The translations under genes and the position numbers were made by a program. This document shows, piece by piece, positions 12,201-24,300 of a stretch of 64,000 nt of DNA (positions within the stretch are counted from its first letter, which is position 1; every line of letters starts with the position of its first letter). Below the pieces are notes generated by a model. The model did not search any database. It had not been told where the DNA came from and saw nothing but the letters and a program-made list of their open reading frames with translations. Source of the stretch: Bactericera cockerelli. Its lineage: Eukaryota; Arthropoda; Insecta; Hemiptera; Triozidae. The stretch spans positions 36,111,876-36,175,875 of the forward strand of contig CM044959.1 in NCBI GenBank assembly GCA_024516035.1, given 5' to 3'.

Positions 12201-15200
12201 TGAGATAGATCTGCTGGTCAAATCCAAGGCGCACTTCAACGAGCTGTATCAGGAGTTGATTCAGAAACTTGCAGATGGTACGTAAGTTGCTCGAATGCAA
12301 TTGTTGGTCTAAAGTCCAAGGGATCACCCGGATCACAGTAAATATCGCAGCTGAAGAACGTTTTAGATTAGATATTGTGAAAATTCTAACCACCTTGGTT
12401 GATCATAACATCTCCGATTTGTTCAAAGCCCAGAGGTACATACGTGCACTATTGAAAATATTTTATCGTCCTTTGAATTGTATCCCCTTATCCATACAAA
12501 TTTAATGGATATTTTTCATTACTATAGGGGGGCGTCATCGTGAACGATGGTAGCCAGACAGTGGAGGAATGACTCAGCACTTCTAGCACTGTCTTTTTTT
12601 TGGATAGCACAATCTTTTTTTTTAGTTGCGTTCCTCACAACATACCCATCTGAAAGCTGTAATTTCATCATCATTTTGATTTAATCTTTACAAATTAAAC
12701 AAAATTTAATCTGTAACATTGTTTTGGATCTGAATTCCAGGCAAGAAAGTGATCTTGGATCTCATCGAGCAAGCCACGGTGGCTTACGACCAGCGGGAAG
12801 AGTCCCAGAACAAACTGTTCGCCCTCAAGGAGAGGGACAAGGTGAATGTGGCGATGTATGGGCACGAGATGAGGGAGCTGCAGCGGGAGCTGGACCACGA
12901 CATCAAGCTGCAAGAGTTCCTGGGTAAGAATTATTAGTTTATTTTATTTCGAAAAAATGGCAGATTCAATTCAAAGTGAAATAAAAAAGACCGAGACAAG
13001 GGAAAACATGTGTATACAACTATACACATAGACAGTAAGCACCCATTTAGGTACATATCATAATAATTATACTAGTAGTATCTGTAAAATAAAATAAATA
13101 AAAACATTAATAGTGAGTAGTCCAGGTTTATGGGCAATATGCAGAAACTTATCGCCTACTACTGAACTCAAAATGAACGTAGCTACAAGAGTTTCTGTCA
13201 GAAACAAGAGACAATACCTGATATGTTTGCTAATAAGCTTTAAAGTCAGTTTCAACTACTATAGTCAAAATGTGTGGTAGGATTTTCCATCCAAAATATG
13301 TGGTATGATACATCCAACCATCTAGAGTGGAAATATGTCATACTCATGAAACACTGAGAATGGAGACGGATTACCAGCAGTACAATTTTGGAGTCTGAGA
13401 ACGAATGGAATCGCGATACAGTGTACTTCCAAGTCCCCATGTCAATCTATGTTTAATTACAGTGTTGAAATGACACCAGAAAAAGTTTTTCCATCGATTC
13501 AAATAATATGTAATCATACTAATCATATTTATGTAACCATGAAAACACATCAAGAAATGGTAGAAACGTATAAAATTTATTTTAAATAAAAGAATTGTCT
13601 CTTTCTATCTTCAGGAATCAAGGGTCAGAAGAGGATCATGCAGGATCTGGAACTGAGGGAGGCCGAGAAGAAGAAGGAGCAGCGAGAATCCCTGAGCCGG
13701 ACGATTGAGAAGTTTGAGAATATCCTGCAGCAGATCAAGCAGTTCTGCAATGAAACCGACATAGACAGGTACAACTTTGGGGCAGAATTGATAAATAATT
13801 CTAAAGTACCTAACACACAGACTGTACCTTACACAGACTGTGGGAGTTCCAAATCACCTGAAATATGATTTCTCCATCTGGTTAGCAAAAGTATAGTTAA
13901 AAGAAAAATCATAAAAACTAATAGCAATGCTTCCTTTTAACGTGTTCGCCAGGAAACTGCATGTAACCAAATTTGGAGTTAGACCAATTTCTGTAAAACT
14001 GATTTTAAACTTCTACCACGAATTGTGTTTTAATAAACGCTTTGTCTCTCGATTGACCAGGGTGGCTGCTCTGTTCATGAAGCAAGAGGAGGAAAAACTT
14101 CGCCCTGTTTAACTATGTCAATGAACTGAACAACGAATGCGAAACGCTGAAGGATCAGGTCAAAGAGCTGAAAGGTAATTTATGATAAACAAATAATTTA
14201 AAAATAAACTCTGGACGAAAATAAGAAATGATAATTCGGTGTGATTCTACCTGATGGTAAAATATCAGCTGATCACACCATGGCAAGTTGGATTTTCATA
14301 TTTGAGTAGACACTCACACTCAATGTATGGTTATTAATTCCAGCCTTAGTATCTAGGAAGGTCTAATTTCAACATACAGACCAATTAATTTTGCATATTT
14401 TAGTTTTACTGTGAGTGTCAAATTACTAAACACATAATACACAAATAGTTGTTTTTACAATAATTGAAACCATAATTTTGCATTTACTCCTGTTTTTCAA
14501 TGAAAATTATTATTTTATTTACAAGTTGACCAGTTTGAGTGTACCTACCTCCCTACATCTTTTGTTCTGTTTCTAGTAAACATCAACGAGCAGCGCACTA
14601 TCAACAAACAGAAAGCCATGGAGCAGCAGGACACACTGAGTAGTCTCAATCAGGATCTGAAAACCAAACAAGAGGAAACTGCTGCCACAAGACGCACACT
14701 TGACAACACTGTAAGCGTCACGGGAGACATCCTCGACAAGATCAGCGCACTTTTCTCATTCATGCGTCAGCAACAGACGCACCAGTCCGCATCCGTGCTG
14801 AATCTACTGGGCGAAACCGATCAGATTCAAGTGAACAAATACAACGTGTCGCTCTTCCTCGCCATCATTGAAAAGACGATCAGTCAGCTGCTGAATATTG
14901 TGAACGCGCCCTTGGAGGAACCACCTGTTGCTAAGCAGGAAGATAGTGTTCATTTTGAGTTCAGTAGTAGGCGATAAGTTTCTGCATTTTGCCCGTAAAC
15001 CTGGACTACAAGTATTTTATGACATGTAATTGGGTGCTTACTGTCTATGTGTTTACACATGTTTTCCCTGTCTCGTCTTTTTTTTATTTTGAAATGTATC
15101 TGCCATTTTTTCGAAATAAAATAAATTAAATAATTCAATATTTCATATGCAGTGAAATTTTCCATTCCATCAATTCTAAACACCCATATTTTCAGAGACT

Positions 15201-18055
15201 TTTTCAAAGCATTAAAGCAAATCTTTTAAGGTTATACCTTACACTCTGCCGGGCTGTTTCTTTCTTTGTATAGGCGTTCTTCACACCTCGGCCGAGGTGT
15301 TTGATTACAGTAGTGTAATCCTGATATTGAAGATAAGCTTTGTATCACCATGACAACCACAGAAACAAATCCCCATAGAAGCAGAGAAGCACACTACATT
15401 ATAAAACTTTCTGTTGAGTATTTGAGTGTACTTGGTTGGCCCTTGCTTTTTCATTTGAATTTTATATGAATAATACTACAAAAGTAAAGAAAAGTATTCA
15501 TTGTGTGTCAAAACAAATTGTTATACCATTTTAGAAACTATGAACTGTACAAATTGGTATAAAGTTTTCTAACAATTCAAGACAAAAACAAACTCTGATA
15601 TCTATTTTCTAAATATAAAAACAAATAGATTTATTTTTTGTGAATTCTGAAAACATCATGGAAGACATTCGCGCTCTCAAATCATTCCCTTGAAAGACAT
15701 CGGCAGCCTGGATTGGTTCGCCAATCAGCAGAGGATCACAACACTTCACCAGAGCATCATTTCCGAGATGAAAGACGGCGAGAATTCGGTGACAGCCAGG
15801 CTGATTCAGGAGGAGGGGAAGGCAGTGGTGTTGCTACACGAACTGATTGGACTGGATGAGTGGAAAAGAAATGTGCTGACGCGTATAAAGAAGAAGGTAA
15901 CTAAGTGATCATGTCTGTGTTTATCAATATTATTCAAACTAGCTCTATTAAATTATTGATTAACTGGGACTCGAACCATGAAATTCCAGGTTGCAAGTCA
16001 CCGTCTTATCGATTAGTTACTGTGAGGTTGCTTGTTATTGCTGTTTTTTTATGGTGGTCGTTGTAATGATGACGACAGGGTAATGAAACCAATCAGACTG
16101 AAGAACTTGCGTGCATAAAGTACTTGTACTTACGGAAAAAGTTCAATTTCGCAATATCTAAAAGTCTAAATCATAACATATCATTGACAAACAGTATGAT
16201 ATTATTTAAGATTAGAACTTTCTAGAGCTGAAAAGTAGGGACCTAAGTTAAGTAAAGTATAGTCACTTTATGACAAATGAAATAATATTTGTGAGGGCAT
16301 TTGAAATTGGATTACAGCAAAGATTACAGCAAAGATAACCAGACCATCCCTCAAGTCGAAACTATTCTTAACAGCTTTGTTGGCCGTATTAATTTTCGTT
16401 CCAGGATGGTTTGAATCAAGTGTTTCCAATCTACTCTATTCTGTTCTTTGAGTCAGTGTGCTCTTCAGTTCTCCTGTCCGTGATGTACTGCCAAGATGAT
16501 GATCTGACCAACATGTTTGAAGAGGAAGTGCTGTGCGAGCTCGTGGATCATTGTGTCGACCACATTGTGCTTCTTATAGGTGAGGAAACATAATGCGTGA
16601 CTGTGTTGTACATAGCAGCAACGTTGATAACGCATGATGGTGTCTGCGAGGTTAGGTGATGAGACCAATTCTGGCTTGACCTAACCCACAAAGATTATTA
16701 TGGTCCAAGGATTAAACCATTGATCGTGCAGACGCCTTTCAAATAAATTTAATAAAGTATAAGCTTTAAAGAGTAACTGCTAATGGTAAAGTTGATTCCA
16801 CTCCCAGTCATATTTTTGAACGCCTCAATACCAGTTTAGCTAAGAAAATTACTCGAAACCTGAGAGTCTACGTTTTAGTTGAGGATCGAGGATTGAAAAA
16901 ATAATTTGGTATGATTTTTTTTTCTCACATGTACCTAAGATATCACAGTATTTTTCACTCTAATTCAACTACGTTCAGGAAATCTAAAATGTGTACTTGA
17001 ATTATTATTTGAAGAGAAACTTCCTCAATTATGTAGGATTTCTCTAACTTGACAAAACCTTTTCAATGAGATCTTCAGTTAATAGATCTAAACAATACCT
17101 TACTTTTTCTCAGGGGTGACAAACAAGAAATCACCAATCAATCTGGAAACAAAAACACTGGACGACAGTTTAACCAACGTTGAACGAATCAACCGATATG
17201 AGTCGGATCTTCTGTATCAAGTCAGCAACGTGTTCCTATCCATTCTTCGTCTTGTGATAGATCACCTGGATGATTTGCCTCTGAGTCTGCTGACTCGTTT
17301 AGTTCAGCACCATGATGTGGCAATCCTGCTGGTTCATCTGATGGAGAACAGGGCATGGAGTGGAACAGATGTGGAGGGAGAGGAAGTGAAGTACAATAGT
17401 GAAGCCTGGAGCCGGGTCAAGCCGGAGGACCGATACATACTGGGTCAGTTTTTATACACAACAGCTATTGTATTTTTCATTATAACTTCAAATGTATATT
17501 ATAGAGATGATTCTACAGATAAGTACTAAAAATATACCGATAAAGTCTCCACATTAAAGGTTACCTATGTTGTGAATAACGCGGAAGATCCTCAGGTTCT
17601 GATTTTTGAGCGAACGAATACCTAAATATTTTAATTTTAAATTTGGCGCTACAGAATTTTATGTACAATCTTTAATGTAGGAAAAACACCATTTTATAAA
17701 ATAAATAAATTTGAAGAGAATCGGTTGAGAAATTTTGGACATACAAATGATTGGGTAAAAAATATCAGAATATATCGATAAAGGAAATTCGATAATTTTT
17801 TATCACCGAGTTTATACGATTTGAACCATTGACGAAGAAGTAGTGTGTGTGTGTGTGACTGTGCGTCTATAATTGGTGGAGTTTTTCTAATCTGTTATCG
17901 CCTTCAGCATTACTAAGAAATTTGTTTTTCGTTATCAGACTTGTCAGTTGTCTGCAAAATTAGAAACAGTATCGATAGTATGACTGATAGTTATAGTGAA
18001 CCTGTTAAATAGAGAAATTAATCGTGATCCTCTCAACAGCCTCCGTGGCGCAATT

Positions 18056-18098
<43 letters not shown>

Positions 18099-20606
18099 TC
18101 CACCCGGGGGCGATTTTTTTTTTAACATCTTATATTTTTTTTCACTCCAACATTCATTTTTAATAGAACAGTTTGTTGGGTTCTTTTGTATGAAATAACT
18201 AAGTACCTGGGCTACCTACTTTGGAAAACAAATTATTTTTTCAAAACGAACACTTTTCTAGTTATATATGTATTTGTGTAGTGTTGCTCATAATCAGGAA
18301 GTTATGGTATGCAATCATTCTTATTAGTTAAATTTCTGCTTGCGACACAAACTCATGTCTAATTCAATGTCTCCTTCCTGTGGTTCCCAGGCAAGTACGA
18401 AGCTCAGACTTGGAAGATGCTCCTGGACCTGCTGATGCATCCCAGATGCGCCGAGCTGTACGAGATATCCACCTCCCGCAAGGGCGAGCTGCTCAAGCTG
18501 GAGAAACATCTGCACGAAATCATCATCGACCAATTCCCGGCGTTGGGACACTTCCAACCGTGGTTCGCGCAGCTGAAAATGACCGGTGGCGGCCGAAACG
18601 TCGCGCCCAAACCGCTCATTCTCGAAATGGAAACCGATTCCATCCGATCGAAATTTCAGTCGGAAAACTTCGACAACATCGTCGAGAACACGATGAGAAT
18701 GCTCAACAGTGTCGTGTACCTGCGAGAACTTGCCACTAAACATTCGGACGTTTACGCGAATTTTGAAAACCTTCATGCGCCGTCGCAGAAGGACGCTGGG
18801 GGACATTCCTGCAGCGCGTGTGAGGCTCGGGCCAAGTTCAAGTGTAGCCGCTGCAAGCAGGTGTGGTATTGCGACAAGAGTTGCCAGCTCAAGCATTGGG
18901 GGGAGCACAAGAAGCTCTGCAGCGTATGAGGGGTTTCTTCCTCTAGCTGAGTATAGCTTCTATATCCTTGAGCATTGGGGGGAGCACAAGAAGCTCTGCA
19001 GCGTATGAGGGGTTTCTTCCTCTAGCTGAGTATAGCTTCTCTACCATTGAGCATTGGGGCGAGCACAAGAAGCTCTGCAGCGTATGAGGGGTTTCTTCTT
19101 CTAGCTGAGTAAAGCTTCTATACCCTTGAGCATTGGGGGGAGCACAAGAAGCTCTGCAGCGTATGAGGGGTTTCTTCCTCTAGCTGAGTATCGCTTCTCT
19201 ACCCTTGAGCATTGGGGGGAGCACAAGAAGTTCTGCAGCGTATGAGGGGTTTCTTCCTCTAGCTGAGTATCACAAGATATTTTATCAATTTCGCAAACTA
19301 TATTGCTTTTTTCAATATTGTCAATAACTTGCATAACTTCTCCATAAGAACAGGCATTCTAGAAATATATTTTTGATCACTTGCAGTTTCTTGGATTGTC
19401 AGGAGTTGGTTATTTTATTTTGTTATTTGGAATTTTGATGATGAATTTTGAAAGACCAGGACTTGCAGCCATACCGGCGAGTGCCTAGTTCGATAAACAA
19501 GAAATATTGCAGCGTAATAGCAGTGAGTTGCTCTCATAGGAACATAAATTTGTCTTGATTTTTGCTTATCTAAAAATGAGCCATTGTATGGAATTACAGA
19601 ATTATTCTAGGGCACATTGGATAGTAACTAATATTCCATGCAAAATAAAGGAAAAACACATCAATTCTCATGTGACATTGACTATGTGACTCCATGCGTT
19701 TTTCAATGTTTGTCCCCTTTCTAATAGGAAATACGAACGCATATACTGGTCACAGTGCAAGCAAGTTCCGTTGAAGCGAAAACCGTTTCAACTACCGTTC
19801 CAAGCAATCAATGTAAATAGACCGTAGAGGAGCCTCTAGGACTATATGGAGGGCACTCATAAATAAAATCAGACTCCTAAGTGAAACATGAGTCAGAAAT
19901 TTTCCTGTTTATTACAATACGCAATTTCCGAACTAATAGGGCACAGAAAACTTACAATTGATTGCTAGTACAGTCAAACCTGGATATAAAAGAACTGGAT
20001 GTGAGAGAAACTTGTACATAAGAGCAAATATTCTAGGTCAAATTTAACTCTCTCTAAGGGAAAATAAATCTCTTTATAAGAGAAACCTATACATACTCGT
20101 ACAAGAGAAAAAATCTGGTGTAAACATCACACGACTTTCCTTATCCCCCAAAAAGAAGTCGAATTCCGCCACTGGTGACTCAACGGTAACGGATACTTAA
20201 AAATCAGTGCCAAATTCGTAATCAGCACCTTAAAATCATTGGATTTGATATGTCGCAACCCCCATCTGGGGTAAATAATAAAAAAGTTAGTCCAAGCGGG
20301 TCCCCCCAAAATACCGGTAAATTGAGGCCGGGTTCCAAAAAGTTCAAGATTTCAAAAAAATGATGAGAATAGACCCCTATTATTTTTTTAACTTGAGAAA
20401 ATGTTGTTCTCTAACTTTTTTTGTATCTTTAACCAATTTAAAAAAGCGGCGCTTGCGGCTAATATTTGCGGCCCTGCGGCCGCAGAATGCGGCCGATTTC
20501 AACCAAAAGTTTCATGGTTCGTCTGGTGTATAAATTGAATTACCATACCAAATTTCAAGTCTCTAGCTCTTACCGTTCTCGAGATATCCTGTTTACACAC
20601 ACACAC

Positions 20607-20664
<58 letters not shown>

Positions 20665-21010
20665 GCACGGACCAATGGCTGAAATCAACTTTTTTGGTAT
20701 CCTGAGGCTATGATTCGTCCAGAAATGTGAAAAAACTGGGTAGGTCAAATTTTCGACGAATACAATACTTTCCTTATTATAGATAAGGAAAGTAAAAATT
20801 TCCGGTCCTTTGACTTCTCTTATATCCACAGAATCTATACTATATTCTTGAATATGATTACGTCCTAGGAACGAACAAATTGGATTAATATTATTTTATT
20901 GATATTGACATGAAACTAACGAAATACCTAAATCAAATAGGAAAAAGAAAGATTTTTGTTGTTGATATAACAACTGACCATTTGACAAAAAAATTCGCCC
21001 CCGGGTGGAT

Positions 21011-21052
<42 letters not shown>

Positions 21053-21351
21053 AATTGCGCCACGGAGGCTGGATACGAAAGTTCAGATATGAAGTTAATT
21101 TTGATGTGCAACTTTTAGTACTTGGAATATTGCAAGTAAAGTACTTAGGTACATTACGAACGATTTTATACGTACTATGAAATACATTATAAGTACATTG
21201 TACATAATTTACATAAACAGCATCTTACTGATAAGCGCATTTGCCAAAAACAAACTTTCTGTCAAAAAGGTACTGCATTTGATAGGTTATTTTGACTATC
21301 AAATATGTTTGCGAACTGATAATGTAAACAGTCAGCCTCCGTGGCGCAATT

Positions 21352-21393
<42 letters not shown>

Positions 21394-24300
21394 ATCCACC
21401 GGGGGCGAATTTTTGTAGGAGGATTAAAGAAAATAAAATATTGTTTTTTTCTTAAAAGATAGTTTCTGTCCAGCAGTTATTTTAGTGGATTAAGGGAGCG
21501 TTTATCAATCACATTGTAACAGGTTGATAAATTTTAAAGTAAAGAAGCCCTTACAAGATCAAATCAAATCAAATGTAAATCACATTTTTAATTAAAAACG
21601 TTTTAATACTGATCTGCACCAATAAAGCACAAATCTTGTTTCGAAGAAGAAAAAATATGGTGTCAAAATCCCAAATGGGAGGATAATTTTTCATGTCCCG
21701 CCGGCGCCGACTGGGCTTCGAACCCACGAAATCTGGATTACCAGATCGACTGGGACAAAGATAGTGTAACAATGGGAATCGATAAACGCTGCCATTGACA
21801 GAAACAGATCGAAAGCGCCTACCTTGCTGCTGTCCGCCATGTTTTGCATGAGCCGGATCCGTGTGTCCTGCTGGCGAGTGATGTCTAGCTGGTAGGCGTG
21901 GTACTTGGCGTCCACACTCAGGCTGCGGTTGTCGAAGTGCTCTAGGAGGTGGTCAATGCAGGCGCGGGTGCGGCCAATGTCCAGACGGGCCTCTCTGCCT
22001 CCGACCTGCGGAGAACGGGGCACCCAATTAGATCTTGTTATTTAAAAACCGACCTCAGTAGCTTGATCGATAAGGCGGCGGACTTGTAACCTGGAGGTCG
22101 GTGGTTCAAGTCCCGGATTCAGCAAAGATTTAGTAAAGCTAGTTTGAGTAGATGCGACATCGCGAAAGTGATTAACACATGTATGATAACTATGATTATT
22201 TAAAATGATATAATTTTAGAATAGAAATGTTCAGTATATTTATAATAAAACAACACAACATGAAGAACATCTTACAAGTAAAAGATTTCTTCCAATTTTT
22301 CAGAGGTTGGGAGAGTTCCTCTAATACTCACAGCATTACCTCTCTGTATAGGGTTCTAGGTGATGAGACTAGGAACCACAAAGGGTTCCTAGTCTCATCT
22401 GTGAACCTCTGGAACTCCGTACCCTATCCAACCCTTAACTCATTATCTGAATACTCCTTTAAAGCAAAGCTTACTGAAGCAGTTGGCAACCACTCCTTAA
22501 GCCTTTAAAATCCCAATCCCTCTAACCACTCCTTCCTCTCTCCTTTTTACTCATGCTAGGTGTGAATGTGTGTGTGTATGGATACCTTTTTTATTTTATA
22601 TTTTTATACCTTATTAATTGTAATACTTGTATATTATGTTATTTATTTAAATAAATAAAGAGGTGCTATATTAAACTGTTAGCGTAATGGGACTTCCTGT
22701 CTCGAGCCGACAGTCTAAATACAGCACTACTATACTATACTATACTATATAGCAATTGCAATACGCTGGATGAGGCAATGCCGTGATCGGATGTCTCCGG
22801 ACACACGGGTCAACAGAGTTCCTATTCTGTTGATTATTTTTCTGGCTTCTTCTGCCCATGGACCAGGAGTTTCTACTGAAAATGCAGCAGAGTGGAAGTT
22901 CTGCTTGATCAAACGTTAATCAGGGAGAAGACCAGTGTCTCGCTAGAGGACTATAAACAGAGAACGGCCTAGCCAATCCTAACAAGCCAGACTAGCTCGC
23001 AGTTTCCCAAGGGTTTAATAGCTTTTAAAGAAAACCCAAGTTCCAAGATGGTTGATCACACTTAGAAAATTTTAATGTGGTTGCAGGTGAGCTAACTTTA
23101 AACTAAAGCTAATCGAGCGCGCGATTAGCTCAGTGGTTAAGCACTCGCTTGCCATGCGGAAGGTCCGGGTTCGATCCCCCGTGCGACAAAAATTTGTATT
23201 CTTAGTTTGGTTACAATTGTTTGTAAGGGATACCTTCCGGTGCGCTCGTGTTGACCCGAGCACCTAATTGGGAAGTATTGTGTCAAACACAGACCACAAC
23301 GTCTACAGTAGCTCCTGTTTCATGGCTTCGAAATAAAAACGGCTGTGAAACACTATATTTAAAAAAGAAAAGAAAAAAAATATCATCAATGTGGAAGTAG
23401 AGTGCAAGAACCAACCAACCTCACCCGAGGGGAAGAAGTTGACCGATGCCGACCCCACATAGGTGGGGAAAAATCAAAGAATAAGATCAACACAGATTTT
23501 TTTCTCCAAATACTTAAAATAGCTTTATAAAAAAAAATCTCCACCATCAGGAACTAAACCCAAATCTACTAGGCACAATTTCGTTTTACAAAACAAAATA
23601 CTGACCTCAAGCTCTGACCTAATCTCTTGGCATCGATTACCGGTATATCCCAACGTCCAAATAAACATGGATCCATATTATTTTGCAAACATATTTATAA
23701 TTGAAATAAACATACAAGATCTTGGTAGTGTTTTATTCCCATTTAATAGCATACAGTTCCATTTAGTTTCAACGATATATAGGTTATTATTTTCGCTGTT
23801 TTGCTCTCCGCGAAATCTTGCCAAAAACATAAAATTCGCGCTCTAATGACAAAAACTCACTTTTCTTTATTTTTTTAAATAAACCATCTCTCTCTCTCTC
23901 TCTCTCTCTCTTGGATTAATTTCAAACCACACCAAGTACTAAAGAATAGATATCCTCAACGCTACGCACCCACATCTAACTTTTAGTCTATGTTTAACAT
24001 AATAAAATCGAGAAAATGAAGAAAAGATCTGTAAGATGACCTTTAACACCGAGAATCAATGGGATTGGAAGCGAAAAAATTCTATCGAAGTTTTGTTTGA
24101 TCTTTATTCCAACAAAGATTTTCTCAATTTCCTGAGTCGAAGGTCATGTGATTCGCAGTGAAAATTCTCGATCAAAGTACACTTCACAAGTGTACAAGAG
24201 TGCATACTGCACTAATGCATATAGTGCAGAAACATTTCTGTTTACATCGTAATGCTACAATATGTACATTCAAAATCCTGTGCTCATATTATATTCACGA

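Noticed and set aside
12282..12287. Alternative donor GTAAGT four bases after the chosen ODAD1 exon 3 end
   Set aside because: A better match to the donor consensus, but it puts exon 4 out of the conserved frame; GT at 12278 gives [12 protein letters not shown].
23117..23190. Functional tRNA-Gly gene
   Set aside because: The acceptor and anticodon stems pair poorly, a long conserved 3' body with an A-rich tail follows, and a truncated copy is inserted elsewhere: a SINE.
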